NCBI GenBank assembly: GCA_951640165.1
Contig: OX621255.1
Location: 28,680,001-28,744,000 of the forward strand
Reading direction: 5' to 3'
Length of the DNA stretch: 64,000 bases
Source of the DNA: Pseudoips prasinana
Lineage: Eukaryota; Arthropoda; Insecta; Lepidoptera; Nolidae
Shown here piece by piece: positions 9,830-19,999 of this stretch (within the stretch, counting starts at the first letter, position 1; each line of letters starts with the position of its first letter). The notes beneath the pieces are model-generated. The model was given only the letters and a program-made list of their open reading frames with translations. It had not been told where the DNA came from and did not search any database. The position numbers were made by a program, and so were the translations under genes.

Positions 9830-10372
9830 CTTTTTTTTGAACTTCTTTACGCACGCTTGTCTTGTGGAGTGAACTGGTGAATGCGTGACGAGAGCGTTAC
9901 AAAAATTAAGATCAGGTGAGGCGAACAGAAGCTGAGAGGCACATATAAGTTGGTGAAGTTAGACAGAGAGAGAGTTACGTTTCATATATTCTTTAGGGGA
10001 AAGAGGAAGAGGCAATCGGAAATGTACTCTACATCTCCGATTTGCTTCGAGAATGTTGTACGAGGTCTTCCTCTTTTGGTTGTACCATTCACATAGACCA
10101 GGTATATCTCTATCGACAATCTTCTTTCATTGATCCTTTCTAAATGCTAAAACCATCTTAGCATACCTTTTTCAAGCTTAATGACTAGGTATATCATCTT
10201 TCACATCTTTCTTTTTTTCTGTGTTAGTTGTTCCGAGATACTTATTTATGGGAGTTACGTTTCGTATATGATAGAGAGAGGTGCGATCACACATTTCCTT
10301 TCTCTCTCTCTCTCTCTCTCTATAAAAGCCAATATACGTATATCTAAGTTTAACTTCAGTTGTGTGGTCTAA
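9830..10372. repeat. Repeat K, copy 1, interrupted by LINE-B
   Basis: Left part has TTTACGCACG and GAGGCGAACAGAAGC; right part has AGAGAGGTGCGATCACACAT and TTCGTATAT-like ends. The same order occurs uninterrupted at 44155-44345. A CT microsatellite lies at about 10301-10321. Confidence 0.6.
9990..10251 (-). mobile_element. LINE-B fragment inserted with 18-bp duplication
   Basis: Flanked by GAGTTACGTTTCATATAT (9972-9989) and GAGTTACGTTTCGTATAT (10252-10269), one mismatch. Inside, GTACGAGGTCTTCC and CAATCTTCTTTCATTGATCC match the minus strand of the LINE-B coding region at 24921-25295. Confidence 0.75.
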
Positions 10373-10717
10373 ATATAATAATAATAATCTTTATATCAGA
10401 CTTGTAGTCCATAATATGACATCAATTTATCATAGTTTATAAATGTATTCTATATAATTACAATATGATCTGAGCTTATTTTCTTTTTTTAATAATTGTA
10501 GTAAACATAAATAAATTAATAATATAAAAATAACGTGAAATGTCAATGTAATCAATTTCATATAAAAATCAAACAAACAGCAAATTAAAACCATAAATTA
10601 AAATTAACAGATTTACAATTCAACTTAAATACATAATTTAAAATCCTTATATATATACATAATTTAAAATCTTTAAAGTTATTAATATTATAAAAAGCGC
10701 ACTCGTTTTTTATTTAA
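10373..10717. other. No gene; very AT-rich
   Basis: Poly-A/T-rich with two related ATATATACATAATTTAAAAT stretches; nothing coding. Confidence 0.5.
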
Positions 10718-10863
10718 CAACAAGCTACCTCGCGGTTCTACCCGCGTTAAACTTTATAAATTATAGCCTATGTGTTAATCCAGGGTGTCAGCTAACTCCA
10801 TACCAAATTTTATTAAAATCGCTCCAGCCGTTTAAACGTTCGCCTTTATAATATTAGTGTGAT
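10718..10863 (+). repeat. Repeat F, copy 2
   Basis: CTACCCGCGTTAAACTTTAT to CGCTCCAGCCGTTTAAACG and TATAATATTAGTGTGATG. It belongs with the copies at 27680, 50471 and 63134. Confidence 0.7.
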
Positions 10864-11455
10864 GTGTTTCTTACTCAAACTTTTTGAGTTCATCAACCGT
10901 TTCTGTGTGAGTGATTGTGTGTACTGTGTGTAACCAGCTAGACAATTGCTCGATGGACGAGCAACCTACAAAGCAGTATGCACAATACTTTCGAAAATGA
11001 CTTAACGACCCGCCATAACAATTATGATGTACTAAATTATAACAGACGATGTTTATTAACGCCGTTTCATTGTATTTCGTACGTTTACATCACAGTAGTG
11101 GATTGTAATCTATTTAGTTATTTCAATTTGAGGTAATGTTATGCATTGCTAGTCTTGTAAACTGGTGGTAATCTTCTCAACATTTATCATGTCTGAAATA
11201 TAATTTAAATTGAAACATTTTTTGTCTATTTAAATTTGTTGTCGACGTCTTACAGAAACTTCTAATGCGATATTGAAAGATTATCTAAATACACACCCAT
11301 TAAGTATATTGCCTATTCTGTGTTGGTCTAGTGGTTAGTGACTAAACTGCTAAGCCAGAGGTTGTGGGTTCGATCCCCACCCAAGACAAATCTTTGTGTG
11401 ATGAGCGGGATTATTTATTCTGTTTCTGTCTGGACTCTGGATGCAACTTATCTAT

Positions 11456-11822
11456 AATATGTATACATGCTCGCCGGTTTAGGGCACTTGTGACCTGGCT
11501 TTTGTTCAGAACATCTCCGACTTGGCCAGAGAATGTTCTCTTAACCGGCAAGCAAGTATGATGAATATATTCAAATTCAAAATTCATTTATACCATAAAA
11601 ATATTACATTTGTGTGGAATCGTCTATATTTTTTTACCCTACCGTGCAGTGCATGACGTTACAGCTACTGAGAAACACTGCCATAAAACAATAATGAAAT
11701 AATTATAGTATACGAGGCAAAAGACGAGGTTTGCAAATCGTGACAATTGGAAATCCGTTGCCTCTGTGTACCCTTCTGGGATCGGGTGTGAGTCGAGTTT
11801 GTACTCGTATGTGTGTATATGT
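11456..11822 (+). mobile_element. LINE-B insertion with inverted 5' part
   Basis: At 11456-11539 LINE-B reads minus (CATGCTCGCCGGTTTAGGGC). At 11540 it switches to plus (TAACCGGCAAGCAAGTATG) and after a second insert continues plus (GAGGCAAAAGACGAGG to a (TATG)n tail near 11822). The switch with a short overlap looks like twin-priming 5' inversion during LINE integration. Confidence 0.65.
11570..11693 (-). mobile_element. LINE-C 3' tail nested in LINE-B
   Basis: Contains the 85-bp block (CCTACCGTGCAGTGCATGAC) and TTTATACCATAAAAAT, the end of LINE-C. Confidence 0.65.
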
Positions 11823-12204
11823 ATGAGATGTTTTGTGACCATAGTACCAGGCTCCGCCTAGTTTAGGATCAGATGACAGTGTGTTAATTGTGCCAAGATA
11901 TTTATTAATTAGCTCCGCTTTAACAATAACTTCCCGATTTTCCACCTCAATACAGATGAAACAAAACAGACACGGTAACTTTATTTGATATAAATAATAA
12001 TTAATGAATAACATTAAACTAACGATGAACTAAAACGCGGTTTGATCTCGAAATTTTATGCAATTAATTTTGTATAATTGTTTAGATGTCAGTGTTTAGT
12101 TTTTGCAAGAGAAAAGAAACTTGTGTAAGTCGTCCGGTTTTTCGTGGCAAATCAATGAAAAAAACTGTAATTACCTTTTATGCGTCTACGTAAGACAATT
12201 GTGG

Positions 12205-12262
12205 TGGAGATTTATAAAGAGGCTTTTGTCCAGCAGTGGACGTTTTTCGGCTGATATGATTT
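12205..12262 (+). repeat. RTE-type LINE 3' end
   Basis: GGCTTTTGTCCAGCAGTGGAC then TTTCGGCTGATATGAT. Confidence 0.65.
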
Positions 12263-12289
12263 AGAATTTAGTAAGCTCGGCACTTGATT

Positions 12290-12440
12290 TATAAGAATTT
12301 ATTCAGTAAACTAGCAAAGATAATTATATAAGTATGTATATATAGGTACACATAAAGAAGTCCTTAATTGTCTGTGCGAGTCCTAATTGGTCCCACCTCA
12401 GCACTAGCTGCAACATTAACTGTTGCAGCGCTGGTTTTCT
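12290..12440 (-). repeat. Repeat J, copy 2
   Basis: Matches 6126-6300, including GTGCGAGTCC and the stem-loop GCACTAGCTGCAACATTAAC. Confidence 0.55.
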
Positions 12441-12782
12441 GATTTCGACTCGAACTTCACCATATTGCATAGGCAGTGGTTTCTAGCATTAATTATATGG
12501 AAACGACCTTGAATATAAACTTCTTTCCTAAGCTATGTAATTCCACCGTGTGGTGTTATAATTAAAATGCAAGCATTGTTACATAAAATAGATTACGTAC
12601 CTAATTGTTTTTATGATATGTCGCATTGCGTGGGTATAATCGACCTGTTATTTCGGTCGCGTACTCTGTTCCGTAGCTAATTATCCAGTGGGAATATAGA
12701 AAATCTGATTGCTTTCTTTATCGACCATCTAAATCAAATACATGGATAACTGTCAAATTATTTTTTTTATACAAGTTTCCAG

Positions 12783-13248
12783 CCATCATCATCATATCAG
12801 CCGAAAGACGTTCTCTGCTGAACAGAGACCTTCCCCCAAAGATACTCTACTCCACAATTAACGGTCTTGCGCTACCCTTACTAGATCATTGGTCCATCTT
12901 GTAGGGGACCTGCCCAGGCTACTCGTATCCAATACTAGAAGGATGGAAGCCGCTGGATGGGGTTAGCGCAAGGCAAATGTAGATCCTGAGACGGTGGGGC
13001 TCGCTTAAAAGTGGGCCAGCCTGTCCAGACTGCGGTGAATGCGCGAGCGAATCCCGTGGTCTGGACGAAAGGTGGCTGAGGAACACCGTAGGGCTTTAGT
13101 CGGTAAACCTGAGCTGGGAGACCAAAATACCCCTTCGCTTCCACGGCGGCGGGACGATCCATAAAGGATTTTCCCACGTATGTAGATATCTTTAGGAGTA
13201 GCCTTTGTCCATATGTTTCTTTCGGCTCGTATGATGATGATGATGAAT
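12783..13248. mobile_element. Composite: RTE ends in opposite orientation around another LINE tail
   Basis: The left end reads RTE minus (ATCATATCAGCCGAAAGACG) and the right end RTE plus (GTCCATATG, then TTTCGGCTCGTATGATGATG). Between them is GC-richer sequence (GGGCTTTAGTCGGTAAACC, CCACGGCGGCGGGACGAT) that resembles the 3' region of another LINE. The 118-residue minus frame here has no recognisable domain. Confidence 0.5.
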
Positions 13249-13545
13249 AATATATTGTATTGTATTGTAGTCTGTTATGGATACGATCCATTGCACTTAA
13301 GTTTCGCTCACTTATTTAATAAAATCCAGTATAATCCAGAGCCTATGCGTCATCGTGTTTTTATGGTGTTGAAATAGGGTAGGTATGATGTCATCTATGG
13401 ATTTGCCAGGAGGGTCGGCCTGTCTGTTACACCCTTGTTAGGTCTGCCTAAATTACGCAGTGTTAAAGGTATTGATCGAAGCCATTTTCTTTGTTGGTAT
13501 AAGTTTAAGACTTATGGTATTGCAAATTTATTACTGGAATAGATA

Positions 13546-13814
13546 CATACATACATACATAGACTCAAGCCTGTTTCCTAGAGGGGTAGGCAGAGACAAC
13601 GGATTTCCATTTGTCACGATCTTTTCACACGTCTTTTGCCTCGATTACTGTCATTATATTCTTCATACATGCTCGCCGGTTTAGGGTACTTCTGAAAACC
13701 GCCCTTTCTTGAAAACGTCTCCGATTTGGTCAGAGAATGTTCGACGAGGTCTTCCCCCTTCAGGTTGTTCCATCCACACAGGCCAGGTATACTTCTTTAA
13801 TCAATCTTCTTTCA
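13546..13814 (-). mobile_element. LINE-B insertion with 14-bp target duplication
   Basis: TACTGGAATAGATA occurs at 13532-13545 and 13815-13828, immediately outside. The insert begins with ACAT repeats (the (TATG)n tail, read minus) and contains CATGCTCGCCGGTTTAGGGT and GGTCAGAGAATGTTCGACGA. It is 5'-truncated. Confidence 0.85.
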
Positions 13815-13903
13815 TACTGGAATAGATAACCAGATTTATAATACGTTCCAAATTTATTACCGGTAGTTAAGAATTACAGCATCAGAAATGAGATAGTCAA
13901 CAG

Positions 13904-14106
13904 TCAAGAATTATGCATCATCGGTGGATGCTGCTGTCCCTGTATAACAATTTACACGTGCTGCACCAAGATTTGCTAGTGAGGATGTGGCGCTCGACCC
14001 GCAGACAAGCCATGGTGTCTGCGTCGGTTAAGCCCCTCGGTTTGCCGTTTGTCTTGACGAGTTTAACTCTGAGCTGTCTCGTGTAAATAAACTACTATAA
14101 AAAATA
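13904..14106 (+). mobile_element. Unassigned retroposed insert between 32-bp direct repeats
   Basis: Direct repeats at 13872-13903 and 14107-14138 (core ACAGCATCAGAAATGAG; one mismatch) enclose 203 bp that end in AATAAACTACTATAAAAAAT. A polyadenylation-like end and a flanking duplication suggest reverse-transcribed DNA. The parent element is not recognised. Confidence 0.55.
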
Positions 14107-14231
14107 AATTACAGCATCAGAAATGAGGTAGTCAACAGAAGTCAATGAACAGTCAGACTGAACTGCTTTAAATTAATAATATGTGACCTGCAACAGTATA
14201 ATTTTAAGACTGCCTTAGGTTTACAGTTAAC

Positions 14232-14443
14232 CTAGTGACTTTTAGTGGTAGAGTGTCCAACCGCAGATATTGAGGACTCTGGTTGAGATCCCGGGTCGGA
14301 CCAAAAAGAGATATTACGATTATTTTGCTAATAAAAATCCTCAGTATCATGGCAATTAGTAGAGCTACACCCCGTGCCTCGGAGAGCACGTAAAGCCGTC
14401 TATGCTGTACATGAACGCTTTCCTGTCCCATTGGATTTTGAGA
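14232..14443 (+). repeat. SINE group D, partial copy
   Basis: tRNA-like head GTGGTAGAGTGTCCAACCGC, B-box-like GGTTGAGATCCC, then CCCGTGCCTCGGAGAGCACG. It switches directly into a 5S SINE at about 14444. Confidence 0.65.
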
Positions 14444-14617
14444 CATAGACGGGTGACCGCCAAAGTGGTTTAATTTCCGTGCTTCGGAGGGCACGTTTAG
14501 TTGTCGGTCCCGGTTGTAGCCATTAGGCATCAGTCGTTAAGCCATGTCAGAGGTATAATAGGCGGCTTGAACAACTCTTACAGTAAGGTAACCACTGCCC
14601 ATACCCTAAGTAAGTAA
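14444..14617 (+). repeat. 5S rRNA-derived SINE, copy 2 (5'-truncated)
   Basis: Begins inside the 5S part (AGACGGGTGACCGCCAAAGT), then the standard body and CACTGCCCATACCCTAAG tail. Confidence 0.75.
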
Positions 14618-14785
14618 TATGAGACTTGAGATTTTGAAAGTGCAACTGTGTTGTCGCACAAGCTTATGAACTTAGGGAAAATTGTTTCATAACCCCAAAA
14701 AATTTAAGATTGATTTATTCGATAAAGTAGTTTAAGCCGCAGCTTGTAATTATATAATCCGATCAAGAAATTAAACCATTTTAAT

Positions 14786-15007
14786 AAATAAATATCTTGG
14801 GACAAGTAACAAATTGCCATTTGATTATAGTTAGGCACGGCCGGTACTATGTGAACCAGACAACTGATATACATACTTTTATATTTTTAAATACTTACAT
14901 AGATCAATTACACCCTGACAAAAAATAAAAAGAATTGTCCTGAGTGGGCATCGAACCCACGACTACTGGCTTAGTAGTAGTATCACTAACCAATAGACCA
15001 ACAGGCC
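14786..15007 (-). repeat. SINE group C, copy 2
   Basis: Minus-strand head GGCCTGTTGGTCTATTGGTT, B box GGTTCGATGCCC, tail ending in the shared GTCCCAAGATATT. Confidence 0.75.
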
Positions 15008-15274
15008 GATCAGTATGTGAAAAATATGTATCGTAATAAGTAAAACATCCACCAGTGAAACTAAATGTTGCATTGATTAGTAATTCAAAGATCTCGTTGT
15101 CGTGATGATGTTAATTATCTTTCTTATACGAATCTATGAAAAGTGACATCATTTTAATTACTTATTGAAACAGAATAAATGATGAGATGATGTGCAGGAA
15201 TAACTATGACTGTTTGATTATTATTAAGTCAGTCACTGGCTTCTATCTGATCTTGACTGCTAATCTTATGCCAT

Positions 15275-15470
15275 GCACCCGTGGCTCAGCGGTTACAACA
15301 GTTACATCGCCTCTTCGTGTCCCGGGTGCGATACTTCGGACGTACTATCTGTGTGATTCATAAGTTGTTTTTAGTCTGGGTGTACTTTGTATACGTCAAT
15401 TTAATGTTTTTACGACAAAGAAATTCATGTTCCTAGTGAGGGCGTTGTCTTTAAAAAATAATAAAGTATG
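15275..15470 (+). repeat. SINE group E, copy 1
   Basis: tRNA-like head CCCGTGGCTCAGCGGTTA, CGCCTCTTCGTGTCCCGGG, then TCTGGGTGTACTTTGTATAC and a tail with GGGCGTTGTCTTTAAAAAAT. Related copies at 61183-61388 and 62796-62950. Confidence 0.65.
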
Positions 15471-16188
15471 CAATTTTAACCAAAGAATACCGGGTAGTGT
15501 TTAGTATGTGAAATCTTGTTATTAAATGAATCCAAGTTCCAATCGACTCAAAAATATCTGAAGGATAATATCAGAAGTGGGATCGGTTTTACTTATTTGG
15601 CTAACCAACATAGCCAATATACGTTTGAGTAAATATTTTTTTGGACATTTTACATGCTGATAACACATTATTAAGTCTCATAGACAAATTGAGCTTCTTT
15701 AGTTACGTCCACTATTTTTGTTATGTATTCACATTAATGACATTCATAAGTTTTACACTGGTGATTGGTGTTACCCAAGATACTATACCAATGGCCTCAT
15801 ATAAACATCACCACTTTTAAATTAAGTTCCTAGAAAAGTTAGGATTTCTAGAGTTTCTTATGGCATAAACTTGTTCTAAGTAAGACGTGATATCGGCTGG
15901 AAAGAGCTATTCCTGGGATGGACAACATGTTTTAAGATATTACATAACTCAATGGTTATATTCTATAAGTATAATAATATAGAAAGTCCTAGAAAATGGG
16001 TTTCAAAACATCATAGTTTCGGAGACACAATCAATCATAATTAATTTAGGTCAACAATTGCCACCCTTATAACGATTGTTTACTTTTGCGACGTTGCCAA
16101 ACTTGGCAGTATCGAGTGTAGTTATAGTATGTAGCGGGACAGCCCCGCGCTGCTTGCAAACATACACATAGATATTTATTAATTGCAT
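15471..16188. other. No feature recognised
   Basis: AT-rich single-copy-looking sequence; no supported gene. Confidence 0.5.
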
Positions 16189-16432
16189 GCCGCTCATAGC
16201 TAGATGCTCTCACCGGTTCGTAAGTGATCGGCGCGGTTAAGCAACTAGGTTCGCGGTCAGTCCATAGATGGGTGACCACCAAAGTGGTTTAATTTCTGAG
16301 CATCTCCGTGCTTCGGACGGCACGTGAAGCTGTCGGTCCCGGTTGTAGTCAATAGGCAACAGTCGTAACGCCATGTCAGAGGCCTAATGGGCGGCTTGAA
16401 CAACTCTGACACTAGGGTAACCACTAGGTAAC
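16189..16432 (+). repeat. 5S rRNA-derived SINE, copy 3
   Basis: CTCACCGGTTCGTAAGTGAT, GGCGCGGTTAAGCAACTAG and CATAGATGGGTGACCACC give the 5S-like head; the body and AACTCTGACACTAGGGTAAC end follow. Near full length. Confidence 0.8.
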
Positions 16433-16550
16433 GCAAAGATAATGCGACGTTGACATATTTCATGTCACGTGAGTGTTTAACATATATATTGCAAGAAAAA
16501 AGTGTTAGTTGAAAAGTAATCCATATGCCAGTTGTGTTAAGGAATATAAA

Positions 16551-16812
16551 AAACCGGCCAAGTGCGATTCGGACTCGCACACGAAGGGTTCCGTACCATT
16601 CTCTATAAAAACGAGCAATAAATTCACGTTTGTTGTATGAGGGCTAATATTTATTTTATTTTGTTTTTTGTATTTGTTGTTATAGCGGCAATAGAAATAC
16701 ATCATCTGTGAAAATTTCAACGTGTAACTATCACTGTTCATGAGATACAGCCTGGTGACATACGGACAGACAGACAGACAGCGAATTCTTAGTAATAGGG
16801 TTCCGATTATTC
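16551..16812 (+). repeat. GGGTTCCG-type repeat (G2)
   Basis: AAACCGGCCAAGTGCGATTC, then GAAGGGTTCCGTACCATT, TCATGAGATACAGCCTGGTG, a CAGA run and a closing AGGGTTCCG. It is a compact copy showing both ends, in opposite orientation to G1 and G3. Confidence 0.7.
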
Positions 16813-16892
16813 GGCCATCAAAAATTATTTCTAAGGGATCTAGATTATTATATACGACTAACCAATTTATTAGTTAAATACAAAAAATTTTT

Positions 16893-16995
16893 TTCTTCAT
16901 CATCATAATCATCATCATATTAGCCGAAATACGTTCATTGCAGGACATCGGCGTCCACCTAAAATGTGTTTCGCCCACTGCCACTTCACCTTTGC
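16893..16995 (-). repeat. RTE-type LINE 3' end
   Basis: Begins with CATCAT repeats, then ATTAGCCGAAATACGTTCAT and GGACATCGGCGTCCACC. Confidence 0.55.
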
Positions 16996-17394
16996 TTACT
17001 TCTAAAAATATTTACTTTTCATACATTAAAAGTGCTTTAACTGCTCGGCATGTTCGTATACGAAGTGAACATGTTTTTCGATTACACTGTTGAATTTTTT
17101 TCGTATAAACATGGACGCATACTCCGTAAAAGTTCCGTTGGGGGATGAATAATACATTCAGATTTACCCCGCTATGCATATTTTAATGTTGTGGATTAAC
17201 AGGGTATGTTTCGGTCGTTAGCGGCATATATGTAGGTCAATTTGCATAATTATTAATTGCAGGGCCCGAATCATGTGGCAGCCACTCCTGTTTTACATTT
17301 TTATTGGGTGAAAAGGTTACGTGTTATGTTAGAATATTTGAGAGGAGTGTGGTGTGGTTGCTGAAACAAATATCGCAAGCCTATTTGAGTAGAA

Positions 17395-17505
17395 GTCGTC
17401 TTTAGGGAATATCTACCAGAAAATGGGCAGCAACGTTTCTGTGTATACTGTGAACACCATACTGCGATCGCCAACCCGTTTGCCAAGCTTGACGTACAAG
17501 CATAT
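17395..17505 (+). repeat. Repeat E, partial copy
   Basis: AATATCTACCAGAAAATGGG and CTGCGATCGCCAACCCGTTT match the family at 24618, 28376, 36252 and 49266. Confidence 0.55.
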
Positions 17506-17639
17506 CCCTCAAAATGGTAGATACAATTCCATTGTGGAGATCCTTATTTCTTTATTTCATCTTAATGTATGTATGTTTTATTATTTATTATATTAAATTA
17601 CAATTAATTATATAGCTATTTAGGTTACATGTAAAAAAA

Positions 17640-17700
17640 ATTGCGTGTCTGGGGCCTTTTTCCAGTCGTGGACGTCTTTCGGCTGATATATGACGATGGT
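17640..17700 (+). repeat. RTE-type LINE 3' end
   Basis: GGGGCCTTTTTCCAGTCGTG then GTCTTTCGGCTGATATATG. Confidence 0.55.
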
Positions 17701-18317
17701 AGAAAATTTTGTAACAAAACTGGTGGTCGTTGTCAAATCCATGTCATTATTTTAAATGGTGGTAATAAACTACGACTGCCTCATTGGCCTTTTTTCTGCG
17801 GGGAAAACTATCATGATACCCGACGACGCGCCTGGGGTGGAATTAATTTCGGATTCTCACTGATTTAAATCCCTACGGTGGCTTTCCTCGACATATAGAA
17901 GAGCATCCTTAACTCGGTAACCTGCCTAATTGGCCTAGCGTCTTCATATACAAATCCAGTGATCGAATACTGGTTCCCTTAAACGTTGTAATGTAATTAA
18001 AACAAAACGGCTCTACTTACGTTTACTTGTGGGGTCACATCCCCCGTGCCTCCAAAGACCATTTAAAGTGTAGATTGTTATGCTGGTGATTCTAATTTTT
18101 ACTCAACTAGACTAATTTAAATGTCATTACATCTCTCTCTGGTCTAACTCATATGAAAAGTCCAGGGTATACATAGAATCGGCAAACGACCAATTAGGCG
18201 CACCGGAAAATTATTAGCAGTTTTCTAACGTATCTCTTACTGAAGTGAAAACTTCTTTTGGGCGTGACGAGTACTGTGTGAACAAAAAGCGTGAAACTCA
18301 TTAGCCAAACAAATCAT

Positions 18318-18545
18318 TATCCTGATGTCGCCCACTACTGGACATAGGCCTCCTCCAATTTGTAACGTTGCCATTTGGAGGGGTTAATTGGCATGTGAGT
18401 TGGCGACCTCAGTTAGGTGGTAGCTCGTACACGGAAGGCGCTGCTGCCCGTCTACCTGGTCCCTTCCATTCCCTTCGCCTTTTACGACACCCACGGGATA
18501 ATATGGGGCGGTTCTCCTATTCTTTTTAGGCCGGAAAACACACGA
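18318..18545 (-). repeat. Repeat H (RTE-like 3' UTR), copy 1
   Basis: CCCACTACTGGACATAGGCC at one end, TTTTACGACACCCACGGGAT and TTTTAGGCCGGAAAACACAC at the other. The order is the same as at 19673-19908. Confidence 0.6.
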
Positions 18546-18658
18546 TTATGGCATTATGATTGATACTTGATGATATGATGTCCTGCGTAGTTGACAGTGT
18601 ACCGGGAGCGCTATACATCTTAAATCAATAATTAATTTAGTTATCCTAAGGAGTTGAG

Positions 18659-19028
18659 ACGCTCATAGATAGTTGCTCTCACCGGTCCTCAAATGATCGG
18701 CTACTTAAACAATTAGGCACGCGGCCATCGGGACTATTCCTTCCTTCTTACCCACTACTGCAACTCCTGTAAGCCTGGATCAACAGAGGTACACAATGAA
18801 ATGACACTGAGCGGTGAGACAAGAGCATCTCCCGGGGAATCGCTTCAACTGTCTTCTTGGCTCCCGCAATGAATTTAATCAGAAGGAGCAACGAGGTGTT
18901 AGAAAATGAAATTATGAATAGGCATGCGGTCAGCCTATAGATGGGTGAAATCATCTTACCTGCATCAAAGTGGTTTCATTTCTGAGCGCATTTCTTGGAA
19001 CGTTTCGCTGACGGTCCCGGTTGTTAGT
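18659..19028 (+). repeat. 5S rRNA-derived SINE, copy 4, interrupted
   Basis: The 5S-like head is split: CTCACCGGTCCTCAAATGATC before 18727 and AGCCTATAGATGGGTGAAAT after 18932. The body CAAAGTGGTTTCATTTCTGA follows. Confidence 0.7.
18728..18919. mobile_element. 192-bp insert in the 5S SINE, 13-bp duplication
   Basis: AGGCACGCGGCCA (18715-18727) and AGGCATGCGGTCA (18920-18932) flank it, two mismatches. The insert (ATCTCCCGGGGAATCGCTTC, AAGGAGCAACGAGGTG) looks like part of a LINE; family not assigned. Confidence 0.6.
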
Positions 19029-19059
19029 GCCCATATTTTTTTTTATAAATAAAAACCAT

Positions 19060-19290
19060 AATATCCTGGGACATTATTCACATACGGCCATCTGATTCCA
19101 AACTAAGCAGAGCTTGTACTATGGAAATCAGTTAACTGATATACAAATTTTCTTTTGTAAATACATACTTATAAAGATAATTACAACCAGACACAGGACA
19201 AACAGACATGTTCATGCACACAAATATCTGTCCTGGGTGGGAATCGAACCCGCGACCTTCGGCGTGAAAAGCAAGCATTTACCAACCACG
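19060..19290 (-). repeat. SINE group B, copy 2
   Basis: Minus head TGGTTGGTAAATGCTTGCTT with B box GGTTCGATTCCC, CAGACATG core, and shared tail AATGTCCCAGGATATT. It ends 54 bases before the exon at 19345. Confidence 0.8.
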
Positions 19291-19344
19291 AGAAGAGAGA
19301 GACGAGAAGTTACATTTTATTAAAACTGAATTATTTTGTTTTAG

Positions 19345-19462
19345 GAAATAGAAGCGATTGAGGAACAATGGCGGACGGAATCAGCAGAATTGGTGACGGC
19401 TGTGGCACGACTTCAGGACGAGAACAAACGTCTTAGGCGGACTATCAATGCACCGGCAGACG
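19345..19462 (+). CDS. Host-gene exon, RILP-like coiled-coil protein (exon A)
   Basis: A 118-base internal exon with acceptor TTATTTTGTTTTAG and donor GTTAGT. It begins in phase 0 and ends with one base over, which fits the phase of the exon at 45944. It encodes 39 residues including EIEAIEEQWRTESAEL and RLQDENKRLRRT, an amphipathic coiled coil. From memory of the family, RILP-like proteins have a similar QLQEENKQL heptad stretch after their RH1 domain; these adaptors bind Rab GTPases and act in vesicle and ciliary traffic. Composition is higher in GC and lower in stops than the surroundings. Identity as RILPL is likely but rests on a short stretch. Upstream exons (RH1) were not found in the window. 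Confidence 0.65.
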
Positions 19463-19672
19463 GTTAGTAATTTGCATGATCTTTATACAATAATCACTTT
19501 TTCTAGTAACACCAATCATGTGCTTGATATGTGGACATTCGGCTACGCCATATCCCGCGACGACATTAGAAGAGCGGTGGACATCTAGTTAATAAAACTT
19601 TCTTCAAATAATTGTTACAAAAAAGAGAAGTGCAAGTTAAACTCGTGTGGGAATGGTTCCGAACTCAACTGC

Positions 19673-19908
19673 ATCATCATCATCATCATTAGCCTGATAT
19701 CGTCCACTGCTGGACATAAGCCTCCTCCAAAGGTTTCTATAACGTTGCCTTAGTCACTGCGCTCGAGTTGGGGACCGGAGTTAGGTTGTAACTAATACAC
19801 AGATCTGCTGCCTGACTACCTGATGCATCTTTCAGTTGCCTTTTACGACACCCACGGGATGGTATGGGGTGGCCCTGTTATTATTTTTGGGCCGGTAACC
19901 ACATGGGT
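19673..19908 (-). repeat. Repeat H, copy 2
   Basis: Starts with ATC repeats and GTCCACTGCTGGACATAAGC, ends TTTTACGACACCCACGGGAT and GGGCCGGTAACCACATGGG. Confidence 0.6.
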
Positions 19909-19999
19909 AACGTTAATTGCAAATGGCAGATATTCGCGCAAAGATATTGAGAAATATTTCCACGTTAACTCAGCTACCATAAATGTCGATATCTAATAA

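Larger units (their letters stand above)
11317..11912 (+). repeat. SINE group C, copy 1, interrupted
   Basis: Head TTGGTCTAGTGGTTAGTGAC and B box GGTTCGATCC at 11317-11455; tail CCTAGTTTAGGATCAGATG at 11828-11912. A LINE-B copy lies between them, and that LINE-B contains a LINE-C tail. Confidence 0.75.

Noticed and set aside
10290..10325. Functional CT/GA promoter element
   Set aside because: Simple CT microsatellite inside a dispersed repeat; no start motif next to it.
12935..13291. 118-residue minus frame as a gene
   Set aside because: It lies across LINE/RTE ends and has no family features.
16189..16300. Functional 5S rRNA gene
   Set aside because: Only part of 5S is matched, with substitutions, and it runs into a common SINE body in all copies; no tandem 5S array.
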